Source: Pseudomonas viridiflava (lineage in GTDB: Bacteria; Pseudomonadota; Gammaproteobacteria; Pseudomonadales; Pseudomonadaceae). Taken from it: 64,000 bases of DNA. The DNA lies in assembly GCF_900580865.1 (NCBI RefSeq), contig NZ_UTBZ01000140.1, forward strand, positions 62,001-126,000, in the 5' to 3' direction. A program made the position numbers and the translations under genes. This document shows positions 35,205-43,380 of this stretch, piece after piece. The notes under the pieces were generated by a model. That model worked only from the letters and a program-made list of their open reading frames with translations. It was not told where the DNA came from and did no database searches. Numbering within the stretch: position 1 is the stretch's first letter; each line of letters begins with the position of its first letter.

Positions 35205-36191
35205 TCAGACAAGCTGTTTCATTGACCGCCTGGATTCATCCAGAATAAAAGTGAACTGTTCTTTATCACCATCGATACAAAGTCTGTGTTCCGAGCCGAA
35301 TTCATCGATCACGGCAAACTCGAATGCGCTAGCATTTTCCCGCGCCGCTTGCGGGTCAGCAGAAACATACTGAACAAGCGTCAACTGTCCAGGCACTTTG
35401 TTGATAGGTACGGTTACGTAGCTGTGGGGACTGCGAAATGTTGCCTGCAGGCCATATATCGGCGCCATATACCCATAAAAAACCTTGCGACTACCTTGTA
35501 TACCGGGAATATTACCGGACACATAGACCTGTACCGCATCTTCGGAATCATAAGGATCAAGTTTCACCTCACTGCTGTACCAGTCAAGGAGGTGAATCTG
35601 TCTGCCGTCCGCGCGCAGGCCAAGATGATAGTGCTGAACCCACTCATATAGGCCCCGGTCCTTTTTCTCATCATATTTGCTCAACGAAAAGCTGCTCAGC
35701 GAGTACTCTATCGGCGGAATCGCCTCCAGCGTAACACTGCTGTCGAAACCAATTCCGTTGCTTCGCAATATGACTCCGTCCATGGAAATCTCAGCGGCAA
35801 CTTCCATGATTCCAGGCCTGGAAGCCGAAACCCAAAATTGAAAAATCTGTACCGGATCAGAGTCCTCGCTTATCCGGTTATGCGTGGTACGCGGGACTTC
35901 TGTCAGCCGCGTTGCCCCACCCGACATTTCGTGAGCATAACGATTCTCCTGAAGCGATACACTCCAGTCTCCCTCCAGAGGCCGCGCGCCGTTATAGGCA
36001 ATCAACCGCAGTGATTGCAGCGCGGGATGCCCATACAGCGATGCGCCGTCGCCATTGTTATCGATGCCGTGCAGAAGCACCAATACTCGCACCTGCATAC
36101 GACCGTTGGCATAAAGCATTTTGTGCTGGCCTGAACGTGTGGAGTCGAGTTTCACCTCGATACGGGAAATACCAATTTGATCATCAAACAT
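35205..36191 (-). CDS. Island paralog family protein, member C
   Basis: 328 residues, unrecognised family. It shares with the products at 39148 and 41203 the block ANGRMQV(R/K)V..L.. G.D..GD, an FWVS.S..G segment, SNG...DSSVTLEA.PP.(E)Y, a HLGL...G(R/Q)QI.L(L/V)DW stretch and LT(L/V)VQ near the C-terminus, in the same order. It is the most divergent of the three. No signal peptide, membrane segment or enzyme motif is visible; the pattern of short alternating hydrophobic strands suggests a beta-rich soluble protein. AAGGTGG stands seven bases before the ATG. It lies directly upstream of the RHS gene on the same strand, as member B does before the LRR gene. A role as adaptor, chaperone or co-effector is inference only. 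Confidence 0.8.
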   Translation of the reverse strand: MFDDQIGISRIEVKLDSTRSGQHKMLYANGRMQVRVLVLLHGIDNNGDGASLYGHPALQSLRLIAYNGARPLEGDWSVSLQENRYAHEMSGGATRLTEVPRTTHNRISEDSDPVQIFQFWVSASRPGIMEVAAEISMDGVILRSNGIGFDSSVTLEAIPPIEYSLSSFSLSKYDEKKDRGLYEWVQHYHLGLRADGRQIHLLDWYSSEVKLDPYDSEDAVQVYVSGNIPGIQGSRKVFYGYMAPIYGLQATFRSPHSYVTVPINKVPGQLTLVQYVSADPQAARENASAFEFAVIDEFGSEHRLCIDGDKEQFTFILDESRRSMKQLV

Positions 36192-36531
36192 TTAACACCA
36201 CCTTGCTGACTGATAGATTTCATCCGTTAAGGACTCAGCAAAGTATTTAGGCTCGATTCAAATAAGAACAGCAGCGACATTCGACAAATTGTGAAGAGGT
36301 AATAATTCAACATCATCACCAACAACTTTCACAAATACTAATAGACTTGAAAAGCGCAAACTTCAAGATACAGACTTTAACAACGCCACCCCTGCCCCTC
36401 TGGTTCCAGCTCCCGATGATCCTTCTCCCCTCCCGAGTTCAATTGCGCCGAATCAGAAGGGGAGCCACCAAGCAGTTTATTCTTGTCAGGGTATGTTATG
36501 AAACCAAAGATCCCGTTACTTCCAAAAATAT
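36192..36531. other. AT-rich gap between LRR gene and paralog C
   Basis: 340 bases with no convincing gene. Just past the LRR stop, a minus-strand frame stays open for about 50 codons (starting NIFGSNGIFGF and ending QGWRC) without its own start or ribosome site. On the plus strand a proline-rich frame without ATG (NATPAPLVPAPDDPSP) overlaps it. Either may be a decayed gene end. The part nearest 36192 holds the leader of paralog C. Confidence 0.5.
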
Positions 36532-38961
36532 TCAGTCGCTGTCCGAACCTGTCGAGAATCCGCTCTCTGAGGACTCACTATCGGAGTCGGATTCTGAAAC
36601 CACATCGTCCGTCTGGATTTCCACTTTCCGATCCAGGCTGGAATTTTCCAGGTACTGATTAATCCGTTGCCTCGACGCGTCATGCAGCGGGTTATCCGAC
36701 AACCCGATGAACAGATCCTGTGTATCCGGAATATCGAACAACTCATATCCAACGTCGGAAATATTATTATCATGCAATGCCACGATACCCAGTTCCCTGA
36801 GCTTATCTATGCCTGAAGGAACGCTGGAAAGATTTGCGTTGCTTAGCATCAATCCGGTTAAACCTGTCATGTAGCCTACATGCGGAGCGACTGTCAGAGG
36901 GTTATTTGCCAGATTCAAACGGGTAAGCGTTTCGATTCTGGACACCCCTTCAGCTGTGACCTCGGATAGTTTCAGCGAGCACCCGTCCAGCGTAAGCTCG
37001 CTTAACTGGCGCATTTGAAATATTCCTGACGGGAATTCCTCCGTTTTTATGCGAACTATTCCCAAATATTCAATATTGGGAAAGCTGTCAAGAAACGCAC
37101 CTAGACGTGCACCCGGTTCATTGGCGGTCAATAGTAACTCTGTTACATACTCAAATCGGGCGGACAACCTTGGTAACTCACCCGAAAAATCGACATAGTG
37201 AGAAAAAAGCTCGGCTCCTTCGCCCCACTTCGAAACCGACTTGCGCTGCCAGATATCCTGCAACTTTGCGCTGAACTGCTCGCGGGCCTGTTGCCGTTCG
37301 GCGTTTGTAGGCGCGCCTTCTGGCCCCGACGCTTGCACATGAAGTGACTTGCCATCGGCAGTCCATATCGCCAGTTCATCCCGCAACGTCGCAAGCTCCG
37401 TTTCCAGGTGAAGCAAAATGCCTGCTGGATCACTTTTCAAGCGCTCGTTGATAAACGCCGTCACGTCCTTATCTGGAAGCTGCGGGTAAAGATCACGCAC
37501 GCGTTCGGCGACGGACTTTTTTGATGCCAGCTGGTTGTCGCCACCACCTCGCAACTGGCCTGCCTGCCTGAATTGCGCAGTGGCAGGATCGACGGTCACC
37601 GGAAGCGGCGCCAGCCCCAGCAACTCTCTCACGGTCTGGCGTGACGGCAAGGACTGCGCACGAATCAACTGTTGCAGTGCCGCACCACCACCGTCTGTTA
37701 CACCCAGCAACTGACGATGCTTGGGCAATAACAGAAGCCAGAGGGTTGAATATAGATCTTTCGATCCTTGAGGTAATTGGGCTTCGCTGCTCTGGATGAC
37801 GTAGCCATCATCCTGACGAATCAGCAGGTGACGAAACGGCGATTGGGCATCGCCGATAGCGCTCAGGACATCCCCGTCCATCGTCACTTGGCGAATCTCG
37901 ACACGAGTCTGTCGCGGCCAATTTGCGAGATTTTCGAGCATATGCAGCACTAACCGATCACTGTCAGGGTTGGATATCGCCTCTAAATAAATGCCTTCTC
38001 CAGCCCTTGCCAAGCGAATGTCTCGCAGCGCCACCAGTGCCTCCCTCGCCACTCGCTGAGGGATTCCTGGCTCGTTGTGCATATGTAAACGCTCGGCAGC
38101 ACTCGTATTGCGCCATATGGCCAGCGCAGCCGTTTTCGGTAGATCTGGAAATACCCGGCGCATCCGCAAAGTGTTTTCATCGCAATCGGATTCAAAAGCA
38201 TCTTCCATATCCTTGAACAGCCTGAATCGCTCAGGGGAGGTCCCGCGTCCCTGCGCCTGAATCTTCTGATCAAGTTCGAAGCGCCGGATGGTGTCCTCCA
38301 GTAAAAAAGGCACAGGGTGATCGTTAACGAGCACATCGCGCAGCACTGATTCATTGACCCCGCTCACTGCCAGCATGCGGTCAACCATGGCGTCGGAAAA
38401 CTGCGCAACAGAACGGCCCATCCGGCGAAAAAGTTGTGCGGTTTGTACTGATATTGAATCAGTGAAAGTGGCGACATCGCTGTCCAGCGGGGTCCAGAAT
38501 CGGCCCTCGCTGTCCTGCTTCATCAGCGGGCCGGAAGGGGCGAGTTCACTGGCCAGAGTGGCCCGAAACAGGCCACTCTCGGCGTCGAGGATGACTTGTA
38601 CGATATAGTCATCGGCTACGGCGACATACTGACGTTGCCTCACAACCTGGATGCCCTGCGCATCGGCCTTGCCGAGATGTTTGGGTGTAGGTATCCAGTA
38701 ATCTGCCAGTGAGGACTTTGCGGTATGTGTCGCGAACTCATCGATTGCGGAAGACCTCGGACTCACGCTCACTCTAATCGCTGGCGTCACCGTGACCGAG
38801 TCAGGCCCGAAGGAAGGGGGCAACGGCTCCAGTCGATGCGGTATAGGCAGATGTGGCATTGCTGAAGAGGCAGACGGTGGCCGATGAGTACCCTCTACGC
38901 TGAAATCGTTTTTTTTGGTTGGGGCAGGTACAGGTTTGACCTTCGGCGGTTTGCCAGTCAT
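36532..38961 (-). CDS. LRR protein with DUF6543-like N-terminus, no NEL domain
   Basis: 809 residues. A Pro-rich N-terminus (residues 1-65) is followed by a region resembling the dermonecrotic-toxin-like DUF6543 part of Pseudomonas LRR effectors (YVAVADDYIVQVILDAESGLF...; the later RRFELDQKIQ block). It continues with RVRDLYPQL and LHLETELATLRDELAIW, the same helical block seen twice in the LRR-NEL protein at the left edge, and then about seven LRRs (LTRLNLANNPLTV, LGIVALHDNNI). Instead of a NEL ligase it ends in an acidic Ser/Asp/Glu tail. It has no catalytic CxD motif, so it is either a natural short form or a truncated effector. AAGGA precedes the ATG. Paralog B lies 186 bases upstream. 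Confidence 0.82.
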   Translation of the reverse strand: MTGKPPKVKPVPAPTKKNDFSVEGTHRPPSASSAMPHLPIPHRLEPLPPSFGPDSVTVTPAIRVSVSPRSSAIDEFATHTAKSSLADYWIPTPKHLGKADAQGIQVVRQRQYVAVADDYIVQVILDAESGLFRATLASELAPSGPLMKQDSEGRFWTPLDSDVATFTDSISVQTAQLFRRMGRSVAQFSDAMVDRMLAVSGVNESVLRDVLVNDHPVPFLLEDTIRRFELDQKIQAQGRGTSPERFRLFKDMEDAFESDCDENTLRMRRVFPDLPKTAALAIWRNTSAAERLHMHNEPGIPQRVAREALVALRDIRLARAGEGIYLEAISNPDSDRLVLHMLENLANWPRQTRVEIRQVTMDGDVLSAIGDAQSPFRHLLIRQDDGYVIQSSEAQLPQGSKDLYSTLWLLLLPKHRQLLGVTDGGGAALQQLIRAQSLPSRQTVRELLGLAPLPVTVDPATAQFRQAGQLRGGGDNQLASKKSVAERVRDLYPQLPDKDVTAFINERLKSDPAGILLHLETELATLRDELAIWTADGKSLHVQASGPEGAPTNAERQQAREQFSAKLQDIWQRKSVSKWGEGAELFSHYVDFSGELPRLSARFEYVTELLLTANEPGARLGAFLDSFPNIEYLGIVRIKTEEFPSGIFQMRQLSELTLDGCSLKLSEVTAEGVSRIETLTRLNLANNPLTVAPHVGYMTGLTGLMLSNANLSSVPSGIDKLRELGIVALHDNNISDVGYELFDIPDTQDLFIGLSDNPLHDASRQRINQYLENSSLDRKVEIQTDDVVSESDSDSESSESGFSTGSDSD

Positions 38962-39147
38962 GACTACTCATCCTTGAGATGTGGTTGTGTTGACCCCGCG
39001 AAACTCAAGGGCCAACACTGGATATAAGTAAAAGCACCTCGGGTGCGAATACCTGATAATTGCACACCACAGCTTATCGGTAGTTGCCATGCCAAAAAGC
39101 ATATACATCTACTACATCCAATAAAATTGCATCAGTGAAGACGAGAC

Positions 39148-40167
39148 TTAGCCTCGTTCCAGATATAAGTTACGCTCATGGAAATTAACGCGAATCGCCA
39201 GCTTATGCTCCGTACCGTGTTCATCAATGGCGAGAAGGTGAAGTTTATCCCCGTACTTGGATGCTTTCCCGATCTTCGAGTATTCGGACAAAGCTTGTAC
39301 GACAGTCAGTTCTCCGTCGCTCTGAATCCTTACAGAGTAATTTTCATGACTCCACGTATGGGCGTCAGGAAAAAACGCGAATACAAAAGGATCTCCATTA
39401 GCCGGCAAGGACACCGTCACTTTATGGGCTTCGGGGCGAACAAGAATGACCTTCATATAGTTGGTTTTTATTTCATTAAGTCTATTGCCACCTGCAAAAT
39501 CATGGTCAACTCCTTTTTCTACACCGTCCACAACCCAATCGACCAGTTTGATCTGCTGCCCCCGCGGATACAGCCCCAGACGATGGCTAAAAATGCGATT
39601 GCCGGGCAATTCATCACCGCGCCGGGTTTGATACCAACGAAACTCTTCCATGGAATAAGCCGAAGGAGGTTGCGCTTCGAGAGTTACGCTGCTGTCATGG
39701 ACACTGGAAAGCGTGGTTCCGTTACTGAGAATCCTCACACCGTTCAGAGACAAACGCGCGCCGATCTGGGTCATCCCGGCGCTCGATGAGGATACCCAAA
39801 ACGTGCGTACTTGAGGGTGGACGCTGTCATTTTCCAGATCATCGTCGTGAACCTCTTCGGCATTGGGTCCCTCGATGGTAAACCGCCCTTGCACGGTGCT
39901 CGCGGTCCAGCCGTCACGCAACGTATTGCCAGTGCTGTAATGAATCAGTTCGATGCTGTCCATTACATCTGCAGGTACGTACATGGCGTTGCCGTCGGCG
40001 TCTACCCCGGAAACCAGAACCTGTACTTTCACCTGCATCCGGCCATTGCCAAATAGCGACTTACTGCGAGTATTGTCGCTGGCGTCAAACTTGACCTTCA
40101 TAACAGCAAGGCCTGCAAGAATGGGCAGATTGGTTTGATCGGGTGTAGCATCCATGCTTTCGCTCAT
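39148..40167 (-). CDS. Island paralog family protein, member B
   Basis: 339 residues, unrecognised family. Shared landmarks with member A: GNGRMQVKVQVLVSGVD, IELIHYSTGNTLRDGW(T)AS..QGRFT, VRTFWVSS, SNGTTLSS.HDSS, LGLYP.GQQIKLVDW, LTVVQALS and a C-terminal block ending LERG. In the last 25 residues A and B are identical at 17 positions, counted by eye. No signal peptide or membrane helix. The ribosome site AAAGGA stands eight bases before the ATG. It precedes the LRR gene on the same strand, the same order as member C before the RHS gene. Confidence 0.8.
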   Translation of the reverse strand: MSESMDATPDQTNLPILAGLAVMKVKFDASDNTRSKSLFGNGRMQVKVQVLVSGVDADGNAMYVPADVMDSIELIHYSTGNTLRDGWTASTVQGRFTIEGPNAEEVHDDDLENDSVHPQVRTFWVSSSSAGMTQIGARLSLNGVRILSNGTTLSSVHDSSVTLEAQPPSAYSMEEFRWYQTRRGDELPGNRIFSHRLGLYPRGQQIKLVDWVVDGVEKGVDHDFAGGNRLNEIKTNYMKVILVRPEAHKVTVSLPANGDPFVFAFFPDAHTWSHENYSVRIQSDGELTVVQALSEYSKIGKASKYGDKLHLLAIDEHGTEHKLAIRVNFHERNLYLERG

Positions 40168-40341
40168 AATCTATTCCTTTGAAAAGTTACATTTAAATAT
40201 TGAAATCGAAAATATGCCAACAAAAAAATTACAGACCTTTCAAACAAACAGCAAAGCGAAAAATGTAAGAAACATGCACTTGCAATGTCTTTAGCGGCTT
40301 ACAGATCTAGGCGGAAAACCACTATCCTCCCGCAACAATTA

Positions 40342-40953
40342 TCAATGCTCATCATTATAAACAAACTTAGGCATTTCCCAATGAAAACGGATCGCCAGCA
40401 GACGTAACAAGAATCCACCGAACAGCGTGATCAAAATGGCTTGCTCACTCGGCACATTCAGATAAAGACACAGCATGTAGCACCACGCCGCAGCGAACGA
40501 GACACTCGCATAAAGTTCGCGCCGAAAGATCAGCGGAATGTCGTTGCAGAAAATATCGCGAAGAATGCCGCCGAATACCCCGGTGATCACACCGCTGACC
40601 GATGCCACTAACATTCCGTGACCCATTTCCAGGGCGGTCATGCAGCCAATCAGGGTGAACGCCACCAGGCCGACGGCGTCGAGCACCAGAAACAGCGAGC
40701 GCAGGTGACGCATCCAGCGAGCGGTGAACACCGTGAACATCGCCGCGACCGAGGTCAACACCAGGTACTCAGGATGTTTGACCCATGTCAGCGGATAATG
40801 ACCGAGCAGCACGTCGCGCACAGATCCACCGCCCAAGGCTGTCACGCAGGCGATCAGCACTACGCCAAACCAGTCCATGCCGCGCCGCCCGGCAGAAAGG
40901 GCGCCAGTCATGGCTTCGGCGGTGATGGCGATGAGATAGAGCATCAGCAACAT
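40342..40953 (-). CDS. TRIC/UPF0126 family inner-membrane protein
   Basis: 203 residues with about seven membrane helices. The two internally repeated glycine-rich motifs of the family are present: ALGGGSVRDVLLGHYPLTW in the first half and GVFGGILRDIFCNDIPLIF in the second, each ending a helix with a conserved RD. Members are described as trimeric intracellular cation channel homologs or, in E. coli (YicG), as glycine transporters; which applies here cannot be told. The gene is not obviously related to its toxin-like neighbours. A broken second copy lies at 42543-42690. Confidence 0.92.
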   Translation of the reverse strand: MLLMLYLIAITAEAMTGALSAGRRGMDWFGVVLIACVTALGGGSVRDVLLGHYPLTWVKHPEYLVLTSVAAMFTVFTARWMRHLRSLFLVLDAVGLVAFTLIGCMTALEMGHGMLVASVSGVITGVFGGILRDIFCNDIPLIFRRELYASVSFAAAWCYMLCLYLNVPSEQAILITLFGGFLLRLLAIRFHWEMPKFVYNDEH

Positions 40954-41027
40954 GGTGGCAATCCTGGCAGTGAGGCGCGCAGTTTAGCCACTACGCGCCG
41001 GTACCAACAGAGATGGCGCTAATCTCA

Positions 41028-41159
41028 CTCCAATTTAAAACCGCCGTCATTGATGAAGGAACGGATATCCGGCATCAACAGCAGCGTCACTACGAATAGG
41101 CAAACTGCATCCAGAACAACAGCTACAATCTCCAACTCCGGGATTTCTTGTACAAATGC
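41028..41159 (-). other. Start-less open frame, possible gene remnant
   Basis: 44 codons between stops, reading ...EIPELEIVAVVLDAVCLFVV TLLLMPDIRSFINDGGFKLE on the minus strand between paralog A and the TRIC gene. It looks like the end of a small membrane protein but has no plausible start with a ribosome site. Listed as a possible fragment, not as a gene. Confidence 0.2.
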
Positions 41160-41202
41160 TTACAAGGAATTATCTCTTGGGCATTGTAGAAAAATCAAAG
41201 TA

Positions 41203-42228
41203 TCAGCCTCGTTCCAGCCTGAAGCTTCGTTCTTTAAAGTTAGTGCGGATAGCCAGTTTATGTTTAGTTCCAAATTGATCCAGAGCGGTGAAGCGGAAAA
41301 CATCCGATCTGTCGACGGACGGTTGATCTCGTGGTGTTGGGGACAGTGCCTGGACAACAGTCAGTTCTCCGACGCGATCGTTGACTTGAACCTTATAGTC
41401 CTTCTCATGATAAATAAATCTGATGGCCTCTGGTGCCACACCGGAAACCTCGACAAACGGCAACGACACGTTAAACGTGTGCCGGTCCGGGTGGATCAGC
41501 ACTCCTGCCTGAAACGCCGCATTCCATCCATCGATTTTATTACCGAAGGCAAATACAACGCTATCATCAGCGCCCTCAACAATCCAGTCCACCAACTTTA
41601 CTTGTTGTGCATGGGGATACAATCCGAGGTAGTACTTGTAAATACGCTGATTTTTAAACCCGCCGTCATACCAGACATCTTCCCAACGGAATTGCTCAAT
41701 CGCATAGGTTACCGGCAGGATGGCCTCAATGCTGATACTGCTGTCATGCCTGCTCGACAGAGTTGTTCCGTTACTGCGGATAACTGTGTTATCAAATTTT
41801 ATGGACGCACCGATCTGGATGGTTTCAACATTTTCGCTGGAAACCCAGAACGTGCGTACCCGGCGCTGGCCCGAAAGATCCTCGTCCCCATCATCTTCAC
41901 CCTCCGTAACGGTGGCGGAGTGCGCGACTGCCAAGGTGAAACGGCCCTGCTCGGTGCTGGCTCGCCAACCATTACGCAAGGTTTTGCCGCTGTCATAGTG
42001 AATAAGACGGATACTCTCCATGACCTCGTCGGAAACAGCAACGAGATCACCATTGTGATCCAGACCAGCAACTACAACCTGGACTTTAACCTGCATGCGC
42101 CCATTAGCGTATAGCACTTTGCTGCGACTGGATGCGCCGGCGTCAAACTTTACAGCAAAACTACCTATACTTTCTGCGACACCGGACTCATCGGATTGAC
42201 GATGTAATGCATTCAATTGCTCACTCAT
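41203..42228 (-). CDS. Island paralog family protein, member A
   Basis: 341 residues, unrecognised family, closest to member B. Landmarks in order: ANGRMQVKVQVVVAGLD, IRLIHYDSGKTLRNGWRAS, EQGRFTLAV, VRTFWVSSENV, SNGTTLSSRHDSS, LGLYPHAQQVKLVDW, LTVVQALS and the C-terminal HKLAIRTNFKERS...LERG. Soluble by appearance, without signal peptide. AGGAAGTG precedes the ATG at 42228. Unlike B and C it is not followed by a toxin-like gene but by the TRIC gene, after 249 bases. A ~300-base AT-rich leader and a TRIC gene remnant lie between it and orn. Confidence 0.8.
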   Translation of the reverse strand: MSEQLNALHRQSDESGVAESIGSFAVKFDAGASSRSKVLYANGRMQVKVQVVVAGLDHNGDLVAVSDEVMESIRLIHYDSGKTLRNGWRASTEQGRFTLAVAHSATVTEGEDDGDEDLSGQRRVRTFWVSSENVETIQIGASIKFDNTVIRSNGTTLSSRHDSSISIEAILPVTYAIEQFRWEDVWYDGGFKNQRIYKYYLGLYPHAQQVKLVDWIVEGADDSVVFAFGNKIDGWNAAFQAGVLIHPDRHTFNVSLPFVEVSGVAPEAIRFIYHEKDYKVQVNDRVGELTVVQALSPTPRDQPSVDRSDVFRFTALDQFGTKHKLAIRTNFKERSFRLERG

Positions 42229-42542
42229 GAATCACTTCCTTGCCAGACATAAATTCGAACATTACGTGGTTCGCAATACTGAGCACTATGAATAACACAC
42301 ACCAAGGAAAACCCATCACCCAAAAGTGTAAAGAAAAACAAATCATGAAGGCAGCCAGTTCAACAGACGTATTTAATTGAAATACTTAACAGGCCTTGTT
42401 TTATTCAAACGCGCGACGACCAACACTCTCCACACACAGGCTTACATTTCCAATATGAGAATAAATTACCGCCAGACATAACACCCCACCTGGCATTACC
42501 AGACTGGCTTGCCCACTTGGAAATATTAGACAAATACATAAC
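42229..42542. other. AT-rich leader of paralog A
   Basis: No gene seen. Base composition is clearly lower in GC than the backbone (24 of 60 in the line starting at 42301), which points to foreign or island DNA. It must contain the promoter for paralog A; I found no convincing -35/-10 pair. Confidence 0.6.
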
Positions 42543-42690
42543 ATGCAACATCAGACTGTTGCAGCAGTAACGCCGCATAAAGTCAGCTTCGAAAGATCAG
42601 CGGGATGTCATTGCAACAGGTGCCGCCAATCAGCGGTAAACGCCATCGGGTCATTTCACGCAGGCGCTACACAGCGCGAGCGACACGCTC
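42543..42690 (-). pseudogene. Decayed remnant of the TRIC/UPF0126 gene
   Basis: The stretch from 42576 (CATAAAG...) matches the intact gene from 40509 over about 40 bases with few changes. After an apparent deletion of roughly 90 bases, 42620-42650 matches 40640-40668, and a weaker match continues near 42659-42690. On the minus strand the fragment still reads CNDIPLIFR, then meets TGA where the intact gene continues with RELYA. A one-base insertion also shifts the AFTLIG segment. Confidence 0.8.
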
Positions 42691-42693
42691 CAA

Positions 42694-42722
42694 TGCAGGA
42701 GCAACCTGTGGCAGCTCCTGCA
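42694..42722. terminator. Hairpin downstream of orn
   Basis: TGCAGGAGC (42694-42702) and GCTCCTGCA (42714-42722) form a 9-bp stem nine bases past the orn stop. There is no T-run, so it may act as an mRNA 3'-end structure rather than a true intrinsic terminator. Confidence 0.45.
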
Positions 42723-42730
42723 CAACCACA

Positions 42731-43273
42731 TCAGAACTTGATGAAATGCTTGCGGTAATGCTGCAACTCGGCGATCGATTCGCGAATATCGTCCAGCGCC
42801 AGATGGGTGCTGCCCTTCTTGAAGCTGTCACGCACGTCCGGCGCCCAGCGCGCGGCCAGCTCCTTGAGCGTGGAGACGTCGAGATTGCGGTAATGGAAGT
42901 AGCTTTCCAGCCCTTTCATGTGCGTATAAAGGAAACGACGATCCTGGCAGATGCTGTTGCCACAGATCGGCGATTTGCCTTTCGGCACCCACTTTTCCAG
43001 AAAGGCGATGGTCTCGGCTTCGGCTTCGGCCATGCTGATGCGGCTGTCGCGAACGCGCTGGGTCAGACCGGAGTTGCCGTGGGTGCGGGTGTTCCACTCG
43101 TCCATGCGTGCGAGCACTTCGTCACTGTGGTGGATAGCAATAACCGGACCTTCGGCCAAGGTGTTGAGGTCACTGTCGGTGACAATAGTGGCCATCTCGA
43201 TGATGACGTCGTTTTCCGGATCCAGACCGGTCATTTCCAGGTCGATCCAGATCAGGTTCTGCGGGTTTGGCAT
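42731..43273 (-). CDS. orn: Oligoribonuclease
   Basis: 180 residues. Orn is a DEDDh exonuclease that degrades very short RNAs and, in Pseudomonas, clears pGpG made from cyclic di-GMP. Exo I IWIDLEMTGLD, the Exo II region near ICGNSICQDRRFL and Exo III with HLALDDIRESI are intact. The start is MPNPQNLIWID at 43273, with AGGAG upstream; six extra codons to 43291 are not conserved. It is divergent to rsgA and marks the right edge of the accessory island. Confidence 0.98.
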   Translation of the reverse strand: MPNPQNLIWIDLEMTGLDPENDVIIEMATIVTDSDLNTLAEGPVIAIHHSDEVLARMDEWNTRTHGNSGLTQRVRDSRISMAEAEAETIAFLEKWVPKGKSPICGNSICQDRRFLYTHMKGLESYFHYRNLDVSTLKELAARWAPDVRDSFKKGSTHLALDDIRESIAELQHYRKHFIKF

Positions 43274-43380
43274 ATTTCGGCTCCTAGGCAATGCTGCGCA
43301 GTTTAGCCTAGGCCGGTGGCCGGGCGTGCTAAACTCGCGGCCGTTTTACCTAATCGCTGCATTCTTCAGACGGAACACCC

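Noticed and set aside
41050..42114. 354-codon plus-strand open frame opposite paralog A
   Set aside because: Paralog A is supported by two homologs in the window; the antisense frame has no equivalent opposite paralogs B and C.
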